64,000 nucleotides of DNA from Candidatus Saccharimonadota bacterium (lineage in GTDB: Bacteria; Patescibacteriota; Saccharimonadia; Saccharimonadales; Saccharimonadaceae). Below are positions 14,489 through 23,449 of this stretch, piece by piece. The position numbers were made by a program, and so were the translations under genes. Location: positions 1 to 64,000 of the forward strand of contig JAFQYO010000016.1 in NCBI GenBank assembly GCA_017406405.1. The letters are read 5' to 3'. How positions within the stretch are numbered: the first letter of the stretch is position 1; each line of letters opens with the position of its first letter. The notes under the pieces are model-generated. The model had not been told where the DNA came from, made no database searches, and saw only the letters and a list, made by a program, of their open reading frames with translations.

Positions 14489-16459
14489 TCAGAGTAGAGA
14501 AGGCGGGTCAATAGAGAGATGGGGGTTTAGCTTTGGGTCAAGAGATGAGAGGGCATTAAGGAGCGTAGCACGAGAGGAAGAGCGAAGAACGATTTGCCAG
14601 GAAAAGCCAGTCGAGGAGCGTTCATGAAAACATGGGGTTGGAGGAGAGATTTTTAGGGAGTTTTCAAGAGAATGCTCAGAGATAAAGGTCGTGAGAGAGC
14701 GGGAGATAGCGCGGATTTTCGAAAGGGTGGTTTTTTCGGTTTTAAAGGTAACGGTGATCTTAGCGAGGTAGGAGAAAGGAGGGAGGAATTGGGACTTACG
14801 TTTTTTTATCAAGTACTCATAGAAGCCGAGATAATCGGAAGATTTTGCAAAGTTTATAATCGGAGAGTCGGGTTTATAGGTTTGAATGATGACAGAGGCG
14901 GTTTTTAGGTGGCCGCGACCGACGCGGCCGATAACCTGAGTTAAAAGTTCGAAGGTTTTTTCTTCGGCGGAGTAGTCAGGAAGGAAGAGACCAGCGTCGG
15001 CTTGGACGATGCCGATGGAGGCGAGGAGAGGTAAATCAAGACCGCGAGAGACGGTTTGAGTCCCGATAATAATGTCATAGTCGCCACGTTTAACTTCGGA
15101 AAAGAGGGCATCGAGAGTTTCGGATTTTTTGTTGTCAGCATCGAAACGGACGATTTTTGAGCGAGTAAAAAGTTTGTTCAGTTCGGATTCTAGGAGTTTT
15201 GTACCAAAGCCTTTATGGAGGATGCTGGGGTGGTGACAGTCTGGACAGGAAGAGGGGATTTTTTGAGAAAAACCGCATGTGTGGCAGATAAGAGAGTAAG
15301 AATCGGTATGGAGAGTCAAGGGGAGAAAACAGTTTGGACAGAGGGCTTGCCAACCGCATTTCTCACAGATAGTCATTGGGGCGGAGCCGCGCCGGTTGTG
15401 ATAAATCAGGGTTTGGTGGCCGTTTTTTAGATTTGTAGCTATTGTCGAGAGGAGTTGGTCGGAGAAATAGCGAGATTTCGAGAAGGATTCTCGAGAGGTG
15501 AAGTCGACAATTTTGATTTCTGGAGAGATGGCGGTGTCTTTAGCTTTTTTTGTCAAGGGAACGAGGGAGTTTTTTGATTTAGCGAGATAATAATCGGCAA
15601 TGAGGGGCGTGGCGGTTCCAAGGATACAAGGAATAGAGAGAGTTTTTGCTAAAAAAGAAGCAAGACGGAGGGCGGAGTATTTTGGGGGGCTTTCTTGGTA
15701 ATAGGCGGTTTCGTGGGCTTCGTCGATGATGATTAAGCCGAGGTCTTTAAGAGGAGCAAAAAGAGCAGAGCGAGGGCCGATGACGATTTGGGGAGTTTTT
15801 GAGAGAAGGAGGTCTTCCCAGATACGGTGACGTTCGGCCTCGGTTTGTTTTGAGTGAATAAGGGTTACGGATTGTTTAAAGGTTGATTCGAAAATTTGGA
15901 CGAGCTGGGAGGTGAGAGCGATTTCGGGGACGAGGAGAATGACAGAGCGATTTGATTTTAAGGTCTCTTCAGCGAGTTTTAGATAAATGTTGGTTTTTCC
16001 GGAACCGGTAACGCCAAAGAGAAGCTTTGTGGAGTTTTTTATAGATTTTAATGAAGAAAGGGCGGAGGATTGTGCGGAGTTTAAAGGGAGCGACTGAGGA
16101 GGGGCCGGAGTTTTTTCGGATTCTTTTTTGAATAAAGAGTGAGGGCGACGGCGAGTTTTTGAAACGCCGGCAGGAAGAATAAGAGATGCGACGAGCGGGA
16201 GAGGAGAGAGATAATAAGAGGAGAGCCAGAGGGCGGATTTTAAGAGATGGGGAGGGAGAGGGGTTTTATAGAGGAGTTTTTGAACGGATTTACAGGGAAA
16301 ATCTGGTTTTTTCACTTTTTTTAGAACGAGGCCAGGACAAGAGGTTTTCCCGAGAGGGATTAAGACGATTTGGCCGGGGAGGAGGGAGAGGTCGGAAGTA
16401 TAAGTCAGGGCGGTCGAGCCAGAGCGAAAGACTTTTGTCGGTATTACCTCGTAAAACAT
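14489..16459 (-). CDS. priA: Primosomal replication protein N' (PriA helicase)
   Basis: The 656-residue helicase has Walker A GVTGSGKT (near 150), a DEAH box (IIIDEAHE), and the eight-cysteine zinc region that marks PriA (CEKCGWQALCPNC and CHTCG...CPDC, about 360-400). It reloads DnaB at stalled forks. It is shorter than the E. coli protein mainly in the N-terminal DNA-binding part. TATAAT lies nine bases before the ATG, giving a leaderless mRNA. It is divergent from the small winged-helix gene at 16547. Confidence 0.95.
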   Translation of the reverse strand: MFYEVIPTKVFRSGSTALTYTSDLSLLPGQIVLIPLGKTSCPGLVLKKVKKPDFPCKSVQKLLYKTPLPPHLLKSALWLSSYYLSPLPLVASLILPAGVSKTRRRPHSLFKKESEKTPAPPQSLPLNSAQSSALSSLKSIKNSTKLLFGVTGSGKTNIYLKLAEETLKSNRSVILLVPEIALTSQLVQIFESTFKQSVTLIHSKQTEAERHRIWEDLLLSKTPQIVIGPRSALFAPLKDLGLIIIDEAHETAYYQESPPKYSALRLASFLAKTLSIPCILGTATPLIADYYLAKSKNSLVPLTKKAKDTAISPEIKIVDFTSRESFSKSRYFSDQLLSTIATNLKNGHQTLIYHNRRGSAPMTICEKCGWQALCPNCFLPLTLHTDSYSLICHTCGFSQKIPSSCPDCHHPSILHKGFGTKLLESELNKLFTRSKIVRFDADNKKSETLDALFSEVKRGDYDIIIGTQTVSRGLDLPLLASIGIVQADAGLFLPDYSAEEKTFELLTQVIGRVGRGHLKTASVIIQTYKPDSPIINFAKSSDYLGFYEYLIKKRKSQFLPPFSYLAKITVTFKTEKTTLSKIRAISRSLTTFISEHSLENSLKISPPTPCFHERSSTGFSWQIVLRSSSRATLLNALSSLDPKLNPHLSIDPPSLL

Positions 16460-16546
16460 ATTGATAATTATAGCACTTTAGATATTGTAAAAAAAACTTT
16501 TTTAGCCTATAATCGGTGTAGAAGAAAGCGAGGTAAAAATTAAAAA

Positions 16547-16849
16547 ATGTTAGATGTGTTTATTACATCGAGAGTTCGACGGAAAATTCTGGTCGTGTTT
16601 GCGAAATACCCTGATTTTAAGACACATGTGAGGGGGCTTTCCAAACTGATAAAAGAAGACCCGGGGAATATTCAGAGAGAACTGAATCGGCTTGAGAAAG
16701 GGAAGTTTTTGATTATGACGAAAAAGGGGAATACGAAGATTTATCAGACAAACAAGCAATTTCCGATTTTGAAGGAGTTGCAGAGCATGGTTATCAAGAG
16801 CCAACAGTTGTCTCAACAGGGGAATAGACCAAATAAGACAATCGGTTAA
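16547..16849 (+). CDS. Small winged-helix DNA-binding protein
   Basis: The 100-residue protein begins LDVFITSRVRRKILVVFAKY and continues with a helix-turn-helix and wing (VRGLSKLIKEDPGNIQRELNRLEKGKFLI), matching the ArsR/MarR-like winged-helix pattern. It has no sensor domain and no metal-binding cysteines. TATAAT lies at 16508-16513 and a weak GAGG site precedes the ATG. It is divergent from priA and upstream of recJ, so it could regulate either; the target is unknown. Confidence 0.7.
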   Translation: MLDVFITSRVRRKILVVFAKYPDFKTHVRGLSKLIKEDPGNIQRELNRLEKGKFLIMTKKGNTKIYQTNKQFPILKELQSMVIKSQQLSQQGNRPNKTIG

Positions 16850-16922
16850 GCCTAGATGTGGGGGCGACTGGGTTTGGGGTGAAACGCACGAGAAAGCGAA
16901 TTAGAGGGGTTTAAGGAGAATT

Positions 16923-18566
16923 TTGAGTAGTTTATTTGATGAATTAGTGAGGAAAAGGGGGTTTTCTGAGGCATATTTGAAACCAAAATATGAAGATTTG
17001 GCGAGTCCGTTTTTGTTGCCGGATATGAAAAAGACAATCGAAAGGATAAAAAAGGCGAAGGAGACGGGAGAGAAAATAATTATTTATGGAGATTATGACG
17101 CGGACGGAGTTACGGCAAGTACGGTGATGAATGAGGCTTTGAAGCTGGCGGGGATAACAGATATAGAGATGATGTTGCCGGATAGGTTTTTGGACGGGTA
17201 CGGAATGAGTAAAAAAGTTGTTCAGAGGGCGAAAGAACAGGGGGCGAAGTTAGTGATTACGGTCGATTGTGGAAGCGGAAATAAGGAAGTCGTAGATGAG
17301 CTGAAGGCGATAGGTGTCGAGACGATTGTAACGGACCATCATGAGTGCCCAGAGGAGTTGCCGAAGGCGGTCGCGGTGGTGAATCCAAAGAGGAAAGATG
17401 CGTATAAACAGGTTGAGGATTTTGAGGATAAGGCGGAAGAATTGGTTTGGTTGAGGGATTTGGCGGGGGTCGGAGTGGCGTTTATGGTCGCGAAGGCGTT
17501 GACAGAAGAGGGTATGATTCCGGACGGACAAGAGAAATGGTTGCTTGATTTGGTTTTGATTGGGACGATTTGTGATTCGATGGCGATGACGATGGAAAAT
17601 CGGATTTTGTGCTTTTTTGGGGTGAAAGTGTTGAGAAAGACGAGGAGGGCAGGGCTAAAGGAGTTAATTAGAGAACTTGGGCCGAAGAAACTAAATTCGG
17701 AAACGATTGGGTTTCAGATTGGGCCGAGAATAAACGCGGCAGGGAGAATGGCGAATGCGGAGGTGGCGCTGAAGCTGATGATGGCAAAGAAAAAAACTGA
17801 AGCGGCGAGATATGCGAGAGAACTCGAGGAGCTGAATGCGGAAAGACGAAAACAACAAATAATGGCGATGAACGAGTTGGAGGAAAATGGAGTTCCGAGT
17901 GATAAAGTTCTTGTTTTGACGGGGGATTGGCACGAGGGAGTGCTAGGGATAATCGCGGGGAGAATCGTGGAAGAATATAAGCGACCGGCGTTTGTGTTGA
18001 GCGAAAAGGACGGTATTTTAAAGGGGTCAGGAAGGAGTTTTGGGGAATTTAATTTGGCAAAGGCGCTCAAGGCCTGTTCGGAAGTAATTGTCGGAGGAGG
18101 CGGACATGCAGGGGCGGCTGGTGTGAAGATTAAGAAAGAGGAACTCGAGAAGTTTCGAGAGAAAGTAAATGAATATTATGAGAGTCTTGGGCTTTTAGAA
18201 CAGGAGAGGTTTTTTGAGCGGGAGGAGGATTTAGAGGTTGAGGAGCTTTCGGGGTTAAATAGTGAATTGCTTAAGGAGCTCGAGGGGTTGGAGCCGTTTG
18301 GGCCGGGAAATGAAGAACCGGTATTTAAACTGAAAGATGTGTTTGTGCTTGAAAAAGGGTTGATGGGGGAGGAGGGGAGGCATTTGAAACTGATTGTTAG
18401 GGGGAGTGATGAGAAGACTCTGAAGTTGGTCGCGTTTGGGGCGGACGAGGAATGGAAAAAAGTAGAACAAGGAGGGCGAGCGGATATTTTGGTGAATATC
18501 GAGGAGAATGAATGGAACGGGCTGATAAATGTAGAAGGGAGGATTTTAGACCTGAGGGAAGAATAG
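16923..18566 (+). CDS. recJ: Single-strand DNA exonuclease RecJ
   Basis: The 547-residue protein carries the DHH phosphoesterase motifs: YGDYDADGVTAS (near 55), VDCGSGN, VTDHHE (near 137), and the DHHA1 motif GGGGHAGAAG (near 391), then a C-terminal OB domain. RecJ degrades 5' single strands in repair and recombination. I chose a TTG start at 16923 because AAGGAG lies five bases upstream and the next ATG lies deep inside the catalytic domain. Confidence 0.93.
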   Translation: MSSLFDELVRKRGFSEAYLKPKYEDLASPFLLPDMKKTIERIKKAKETGEKIIIYGDYDADGVTASTVMNEALKLAGITDIEMMLPDRFLDGYGMSKKVVQRAKEQGAKLVITVDCGSGNKEVVDELKAIGVETIVTDHHECPEELPKAVAVVNPKRKDAYKQVEDFEDKAEELVWLRDLAGVGVAFMVAKALTEEGMIPDGQEKWLLDLVLIGTICDSMAMTMENRILCFFGVKVLRKTRRAGLKELIRELGPKKLNSETIGFQIGPRINAAGRMANAEVALKLMMAKKKTEAARYARELEELNAERRKQQIMAMNELEENGVPSDKVLVLTGDWHEGVLGIIAGRIVEEYKRPAFVLSEKDGILKGSGRSFGEFNLAKALKACSEVIVGGGGHAGAAGVKIKKEELEKFREKVNEYYESLGLLEQERFFEREEDLEVEELSGLNSELLKELEGLEPFGPGNEEPVFKLKDVFVLEKGLMGEEGRHLKLIVRGSDEKTLKLVAFGADEEWKKVEQGGRADILVNIEENEWNGLINVEGRILDLREE

Positions 18567-18607
18567 GGGTTGTTAAAAGCTGAGAAATTTGGTATAATGG
18601 GGGCAAT

Positions 18608-18826
18608 ATGGCTATTAAAGTTACTAGAAAAGACCAGTCCGAGGCGAACGAAAACGTGATTCGTCGCTTTAACCGCAAGGTTCTTCAGAGCGGAGTGATG
18701 CCACTTGCGAAATCTCAACTTCGTTTTTCTAAACCTATTTCTAAGAGGGAACGTAGAATTAAAGCGATTCTTAGAGAACAGAGAAAAGCAGAAAAGACGG
18801 AACGGATTAAACTCGGGCTAAGATAA
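18608..18826 (+). CDS. rpsU: Ribosomal protein bS21
   Basis: The 72-residue, strongly basic protein matches bS21: MAIKVTRKDQSEANENVIRRF at the start and a KRERRIKAILREQRKAEK helix later. It sits on the small-subunit platform near the anti-Shine-Dalgarno. TATAAT at 18593-18598 is about nine bases before the ATG. A clear terminator follows at 18834. Confidence 0.93.
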   Translation: MAIKVTRKDQSEANENVIRRFNRKVLQSGVMPLAKSQLRFSKPISKRERRIKAILREQRKAEKTERIKLGLR

Positions 18827-18833
18827 TTATTGT

Positions 18834-18859
18834 AAAAACGCCTTTAGGGGCGTTTTTTT
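18834..18859 (+). terminator. Terminator after rpsU
   Basis: AAAACGCC pairs with GGGGCGTTTT across a TTTA loop, followed by T. The adk -10 box begins five bases later. Confidence 0.85.
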
Positions 18860-18875
18860 GTGTTATAATGAGGTT

Positions 18876-19421
18876 ATGGTTATTCTTTTTGGACTGGCGG
18901 GGAGCGGAAAATCAACTCAGGGACAGATTTTGGCAAAAAAGAGAGGGATGACTTGGCTATCGGTCGGGCAGGTTTTAAGGGATACAGGAGAGTTTGATGA
19001 GATTTTGAAGGCGGGGAAGCTGGTTGATGATGATATGGTGATAAAGTTAATGAATAGAGAGATTAGAAAGATACGAGACCAGGGCGGAGATGTGATTTTA
19101 GACGGGTTTCCGAGAGACGAATATCAGGCGAAATGGGTTGCGAAGAATTTAAGTAATGAGATTTCGAGAGCGGTGTTTATTGAAGTCCCAAAGGAGGAAC
19201 TTTGGGCGAGGATTGAGGCGAGAGGAAGGGCTGATGATACGCGAGAAGCAATCGAGAGAAGATTCGGAATCGTTGAACAAAATATTTATGCAATTTTAGA
19301 AATCTTGGAGAAATCTGGGGTAGAGATAAGACAGGTTTCGGGAACGGGGACGATTGAGGAGGTGACAGAGAGACTTGATAAGGAATTGTTCCAGATGAGA
19401 CTGCCGAAATTTATGGTATAA
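18876..19421 (+). CDS. adk: Adenylate kinase-type nucleoside monophosphate kinase
   Basis: The 181-residue protein has the P-loop GLAGSGKST at its N-terminus, LDGFPRDEYQAKW (substrate-binding region, near 80) and a short lid with no zinc cysteines. Adenylate kinase balances ATP, ADP and AMP. Some short members prefer UMP or CMP, so the exact substrate is an inference. TATAAT (18864-18869) is six bases before the ATG, so the mRNA is leaderless; an upstream GTG would lie before transcription begins. It is next to map, as in many ribosomal operons. Confidence 0.85.
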   Translation: MVILFGLAGSGKSTQGQILAKKRGMTWLSVGQVLRDTGEFDEILKAGKLVDDDMVIKLMNREIRKIRDQGGDVILDGFPRDEYQAKWVAKNLSNEISRAVFIEVPKEELWARIEARGRADDTREAIERRFGIVEQNIYAILEILEKSGVEIRQVSGTGTIEEVTERLDKELFQMRLPKFMV

Positions 19422-19428
19422 TTTTTAT

Positions 19429-20187
19429 ATGAATCAAGAAAAAATCGACGCAATGAGAAAAGGGGGAAAAATTTTAGGGGGTGTTTTAAGGGATTTACGA
19501 GCGTATGTGAAGCCGGGGATGAGTGAAAAAGAAGTTGATGAGTGGGTGAGGAAGGAAATTGTAAAGCGAGGGGGAGGAGTCGCTTATGATATGTTACCGA
19601 AGGGTGAAGAATTCCCGGGGGCGATTTGTATTTCTGTGAATGACGAGCTTGTGCATGGAGCGCCGAGCGACTATGTTTTTGAGGAGGGGGATAAGGTTTC
19701 TTTTGACCTCGACGTGTTTTATAAGGGGTATTTTACGGATTCGGCGTTTACAATGATTGTGGGAGAGAAGGGCTCGCCAGCGGTCAAAAAGATGATTTCT
19801 GTGACGGAGTCAGCGATGTGGGAAGGAATTAATCAAGTGAAGGCGGGGGCGAGGATTGGGGATATTTCGGCGGCAGTCGAGAAGGTGTTAAGGGCGGGGA
19901 AGCTAGGGGTGATTGAAAATTATGTGGGGCATGGGATTGGGAAAGAAATGCACGAAGAGCCAGAAGTGCCAAATTATGGGAAAAAAGGACACGGTTATAA
20001 ATTAAAAGCGGGGGATACGATTTGTATTGAGCCGATGAGCTGTCTCGGGAAGCCGAAAAATTATGTTGATAAGGAGAATGGGTGGACGGTGAAAATGAAG
20101 GACGGGTCAATTGGATGCCACTGCGAGCATACGGTTTTAGTGTTAGAAAACGGATATGAAGTTCTGACGCTCCCAGACGAAAAATAG
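19429..20187 (+). CDS. map: Methionine aminopeptidase, type I
   Basis: The 252-residue pita-bread-fold enzyme has all five metal ligands: the two Asp of FDLDVFYKGYFTDS, the His of GHGIGKEMHEEP, the Glu of CIEPM and the Glu near the C-terminus (CEHTVLV). It removes the initiator Met after deformylation by def, which is also in this window. TATAAT lies about seven bases before the ATG. It lies eight bases after adk. Confidence 0.95.
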   Translation: MNQEKIDAMRKGGKILGGVLRDLRAYVKPGMSEKEVDEWVRKEIVKRGGGVAYDMLPKGEEFPGAICISVNDELVHGAPSDYVFEEGDKVSFDLDVFYKGYFTDSAFTMIVGEKGSPAVKKMISVTESAMWEGINQVKAGARIGDISAAVEKVLRAGKLGVIENYVGHGIGKEMHEEPEVPNYGKKGHGYKLKAGDTICIEPMSCLGKPKNYVDKENGWTVKMKDGSIGCHCEHTVLVLENGYEVLTLPDEK

Positions 20188-20222
20188 TTGTTTTTTTGAA
20201 ATCCTTATGGTAATATGAAAAT

Positions 20223-21440
20223 ATGGATGAAACTGTAAGATATGCTGTTGGACTTGATGTAGGGACGGAAAATGTTCGGACGGTTGTCGCGAGCTTGACT
20301 AAGGAGGGGCAACTTTCGATTGTCGGATATAACGAAGCGAAGAATACGGGAATGAGAAAAGGGGTACTCGCGAATTTAGCGGGGCCAGCGGACGCGATAG
20401 ATAAGATGCTTGGGGAAGTCGAGAGGATGTCGGGATATGAGATTCATTCAGCGACAGTTTCAATAAATGGGTCGCAACTTTTGACGACGAAGACGGAAGG
20501 GATGATTGCGGTGGGGACAGTCGAGCATGAGATAAATGAGGAAGATTTGTATCGAGTCGAGGACGTTGCTGTGACGGGGCGGGTGCCGGCGAACCGAGAG
20601 ATTTTAGATGTGATTCCGTTTGGGTATTCGATAGATGGACAAGAAGGGGTGAGAGACCCGATTGGAATGACGGGCGCACGGTTAGAAATGAAGGCGAACG
20701 TGGTTTCGGCTTTGCAGCCGAATTGTACGAATTTAAGGCGAGCGATGGAGGGGGCGAAACTTGAAGTTGAACGAATTATTCCGAGCGTAGTGGCAGGAGC
20801 GCGAGCGGTTTTGAACGAGAGACAGAAGGAAAACGGGGTTGCGGTTGTTGATCTTGGTGCGGCGACGACAGGCGTGGCGATTTATGAAGAGGGGGATTTG
20901 CAGTATGTCGGAGTTGTGCCGGCTGGTTCGAATAACATTACTAATGATTTAGCGATTTGTTTAGAGATAAATACTGAGGTGGCGGAAGAGATAAAGCGAC
21001 GGTATGTCACGGGAAGTTTTTCTGGAGAGAAAGATATCGTAATAAAGGTAAATCGTGAAGAAATGGTGTTTGAACGCGAGAAAGTCGATGAGGTGGTGAG
21101 GGCGAGACTCGCGGAGATTTTTGAGAAGGTAAAGAAAGAGCTCAAGAAGGCGGGGTATGAGAAGAGATTGCCGGAGGGAGCGGTGTTAATCGGCGGGGGT
21201 GCAAAGATGAGGGATATAGAAGTGTTTGCGAAGACGGCGCTCGAGATGAGCGTTAAGATTGGTGCGCCGAGAGATTTAGGTGGAGTCGCGACGGCGGTGG
21301 AGAAGCCAGAATATGCGGCGGCGGTCGGGCTGATGTTGGCTTCGGTCGAGGGGGGAGGAAATAGAGATTTTAAACAAGGGAATAAGGCAAAAAAAACAGG
21401 AGGATTTCTCTCTGGGATATTGAAAAAGTTTCGGTTCTAG
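20223..21440 (+). CDS. ftsA: Cell division protein FtsA
   Basis: The 405-residue actin-like protein begins YAVGLDVGTENVRTVVAS (phosphate 1 loop) and has GVAVVDLGAATTG and GAVLIGGGAKM (later nucleotide-binding loops). The C-terminal GGFLSGILKKFRF is an amphipathic membrane-targeting helix. FtsA anchors FtsZ filaments to the membrane. It is 41 bases upstream of ftsZ, the usual pair, here split from the rest of the dcw genes, which lie 25 kb away. Confidence 0.95.
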   Translation: MDETVRYAVGLDVGTENVRTVVASLTKEGQLSIVGYNEAKNTGMRKGVLANLAGPADAIDKMLGEVERMSGYEIHSATVSINGSQLLTTKTEGMIAVGTVEHEINEEDLYRVEDVAVTGRVPANREILDVIPFGYSIDGQEGVRDPIGMTGARLEMKANVVSALQPNCTNLRRAMEGAKLEVERIIPSVVAGARAVLNERQKENGVAVVDLGAATTGVAIYEEGDLQYVGVVPAGSNNITNDLAICLEINTEVAEEIKRRYVTGSFSGEKDIVIKVNREEMVFEREKVDEVVRARLAEIFEKVKKELKKAGYEKRLPEGAVLIGGGAKMRDIEVFAKTALEMSVKIGAPRDLGGVATAVEKPEYAAAVGLMLASVEGGGNRDFKQGNKAKKTGGFLSGILKKFRF

Positions 21441-21481
21441 GTTATACTGGGGGCAGTATTTTGTAAAGTGAGGAAAAATTT

Positions 21482-22660
21482 ATGCCTGAAATTAAGCCAT
21501 CTGAAGTAGAAAGTACAGCCAGCATTAAAGTAATTGGTGTTGGGGGTGCGGGTGGCTCGGCGATTGATCGAATGAAAGAAGTTGGGCTTAGTGGGGTGGA
21601 GCTTATAGCTATCAATACCGATGCGCAAGCTTTACATCATTCTTCGGCAGATACGAAAGTACATATTGGGCATGGGCTTGGGGCAGGTGGTGACCCGGAA
21701 AAGGGGAAAGAAGCGGCTGTCGAGAGTAAAGATGTCATCGCGAAAGCGCTCGAGGGGGCGGACATGGCATTTATTACGATTGGTGCGGGCGGCGGAACTG
21801 GTTCGGGAGCGGGGCCGATTGTGGCGGAAGAAGCAAAGTCGCGAGATATTTTGACTGTTGGGGTGGCGACAAAGCCGTTTACGTTCGAGGGGGCGATAAG
21901 AAAGAGGAATGCGGATAAGGCGATTGCTGAACTTGCGAAGAATGTTGATGCGCTGATTACGATTCCAAATGATAGGCTTTTACAGACGATTGACCCAAGA
22001 ACGCCTTTGATGGAAACGTTTAAGATTGCGGACGATGTGTTGAGGCAAGGCGTACAGGGGATTTCTGAATTGATTACGGAGCATAGTTTGATTAACCTTG
22101 ACTTTGCGGACGTGAAAGCAATCATGAAGAATGCTGGGTCGGCTTTGATGGGAATTGGGCGTGCAAGCGGAGAAAATCGAGCAGCGCTAGCGGCGCAACA
22201 GGCGATTGAGTCGCCACTTATTGAAGTGAAGATTGAAGGTGCGAAGGGAGTTTTGTTCTCAGTCGCGGGGGGATATGATATGTCGATGTCAGAGATTCAG
22301 GAAGCCGCAGAAGTGATTACGGGAGCGGTGAGCCCAGATGCGAACATCATCTTTGGGGCGGCGATTCGTCCGGAACTTCAAGACGAAATTGTGATTACGG
22401 TCGTTGCGACGGGATTTGATTCGGATTATTATAGAGAACTTGAGGCGCAGGAAGAGGCGGCGAGACGCGAAGCCGAAGAGGCTGAACGGAAGGCTAAAGA
22501 AGCGGCCGAGGAAGAGGCAAGGAAGAAAGAACTCGAAACGACGGATTCGAATGATTTTACGGCGGAAAACAAGGGAAATATGTGGGATTCGATAAAAACT
22601 CCGGAACCGGAGGAGGACTTAGATATTCCGCCAAGCTTAAGAAATAGATTGAAAAAATAA
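21482..22660 (+). CDS. ftsZ: Cell division GTPase FtsZ
   Basis: The 392-residue tubulin-like protein has VIGVGGAGGSA at the start, the GTP-binding loop GAGGGTGSGAGPI, and the T7 loop NLDFADVKAIM. An E/A/R-rich linker leads to a conserved C-terminal peptide (LDIPPSLRNRLKK) that binds FtsA. GTP-driven polymerisation forms the division ring. After the stop lies a roughly 30-bp element repeated near two other cell-division genes (see the repeats at 22664, 46822 and 53438). Confidence 0.97.
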   Translation: MPEIKPSEVESTASIKVIGVGGAGGSAIDRMKEVGLSGVELIAINTDAQALHHSSADTKVHIGHGLGAGGDPEKGKEAAVESKDVIAKALEGADMAFITIGAGGGTGSGAGPIVAEEAKSRDILTVGVATKPFTFEGAIRKRNADKAIAELAKNVDALITIPNDRLLQTIDPRTPLMETFKIADDVLRQGVQGISELITEHSLINLDFADVKAIMKNAGSALMGIGRASGENRAALAAQQAIESPLIEVKIEGAKGVLFSVAGGYDMSMSEIQEAAEVITGAVSPDANIIFGAAIRPELQDEIVITVVATGFDSDYYRELEAQEEAARREAEEAERKAKEAAEEEARKKELETTDSNDFTAENKGNMWDSIKTPEPEEDLDIPPSLRNRLKK

Positions 22661-22663
22661 AAG

Positions 22664-22697
22664 ATTTTCGGAGATTTCGCCCGCGCTCAAAATTTGT
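22664..22697. repeat. Dispersed element copy 1 (after ftsZ)
   Basis: It reads ATTTTCGGAGATTTCGCCC and then GCGCTCAAAATTTGT. Closely related sequences occur at 53438-53472 and, for the core CGCGCTCGAAATTTT, at 46840-46857. A second shared string, TAAATAACAGAGGT, adjoins it and recurs at 46798. The function is unknown. Confidence 0.5.
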
Positions 22698-22732
22698 AAA
22701 TAACAGAGGTAGAGAAGAAGAAAGGGAGGGAA

Positions 22733-23185
22733 ATGAACTATAAGATAAAAATCGGGGATAGTAAGGTTTTGGAAAGCCGAGAGGCGCTTGATGGGACGAT
22801 GATTCGACGAAGGCGAGTAACGTCGGACGGAAAACATAGGTTTACGACGTATGAGCGGATTGAGATGCCGCAGTTAATGGTGAAGAAGAGGAGCGGGGAG
22901 AGGGAAACATTCGATAGGGATAAACTTTTGACTTCGGTCAGGCGGAGTGTGGGGAAGTTTTTGAATTCGGAGCTCGAAGTCGAGGAAGTTGTTGAAAAAG
23001 CGCTGGATATTTTGTATGCGGAGGGAACAGATATAGTGACGAGCGAACAAATCGGCGAGGCGATTTTAGAGGTTTTAGGGCAGATGAACGAAGTCGCGTA
23101 TGTTCGATATGCGAGTGTGTTCAGGAAGTTTAAGACGCTTGATGAATTTGAAAAGATAATTAGGGAGCAAAGAAAGAAAAAATGA
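22733..23185 (+). CDS. nrdR: NrdR-like transcriptional regulator without zinc cysteines
   Basis: The 150-residue protein aligns in pattern with NrdR, repressor of ribonucleotide reductase genes. It has MIRRRRVTSDGKHRFTTYERIE, then the ATP-cone (VKKRSGERETFDRDKLLTSV...LDEFEKII). Normal NrdR has four cysteines, CPxC near the start and CxxCG before RFTTYER; here those positions read MNYKIKIG and VTSDGKHRF. The protein has no cysteine at all, so the zinc ribbon is lost while the RRRR and RFTTYER DNA-binding surface is kept. The gene is preceded by AAAGGGAGG and overlaps the next gene by four bases. Confidence 0.87.
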   Translation: MNYKIKIGDSKVLESREALDGTMIRRRRVTSDGKHRFTTYERIEMPQLMVKKRSGERETFDRDKLLTSVRRSVGKFLNSELEVEEVVEKALDILYAEGTDIVTSEQIGEAILEVLGQMNEVAYVRYASVFRKFKTLDEFEKIIREQRKKK

Positions 23186-23442
23186 GAGTTTTGGTGGTTT
23201 TTAAAGAATATTCGGATAAGGCAAGAGAGGTGTTTGAGTGGATAGAAGAATTTGAGAGAAGAAGCGGTAGAAAGGTTGAAAAAATGAACCCAGAGTCGAA
23301 AGACGGGGAGAGTTTTTGTGTGGCGCACGATATCGTTGAATATCCGACGGTTTTGGCGATAGGAGAAGACGGGAAGGTTTATGAACAATGGAGCGGAGTG
23401 CCTATGCCACAAATAGACACGATGATAGGATATATGGTATAA
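23182..23442 (+). CDS. Thioredoxin-fold-like small protein without CxxC
   Basis: The 86-residue protein starts MRVLVVFKEYSDKAREVFEW and has YPTVLAIGEDGKVYEQWSG, matching the cis-proline strand of the thioredoxin fold. The usual CxxC redox motif is absent and only one cysteine remains. It could be a degenerate glutaredoxin-like binding protein. It overlaps nrdR by ATGA and lies eight bases before ileS, so the three may form one transcript, although a TATAAT inside its end can also serve ileS. Confidence 0.55.
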   Translation: MRVLVVFKEYSDKAREVFEWIEEFERRSGRKVEKMNPESKDGESFCVAHDIVEYPTVLAIGEDGKVYEQWSGVPMPQIDTMIGYMV

Positions 23443-23449
23443 TAAAAGG

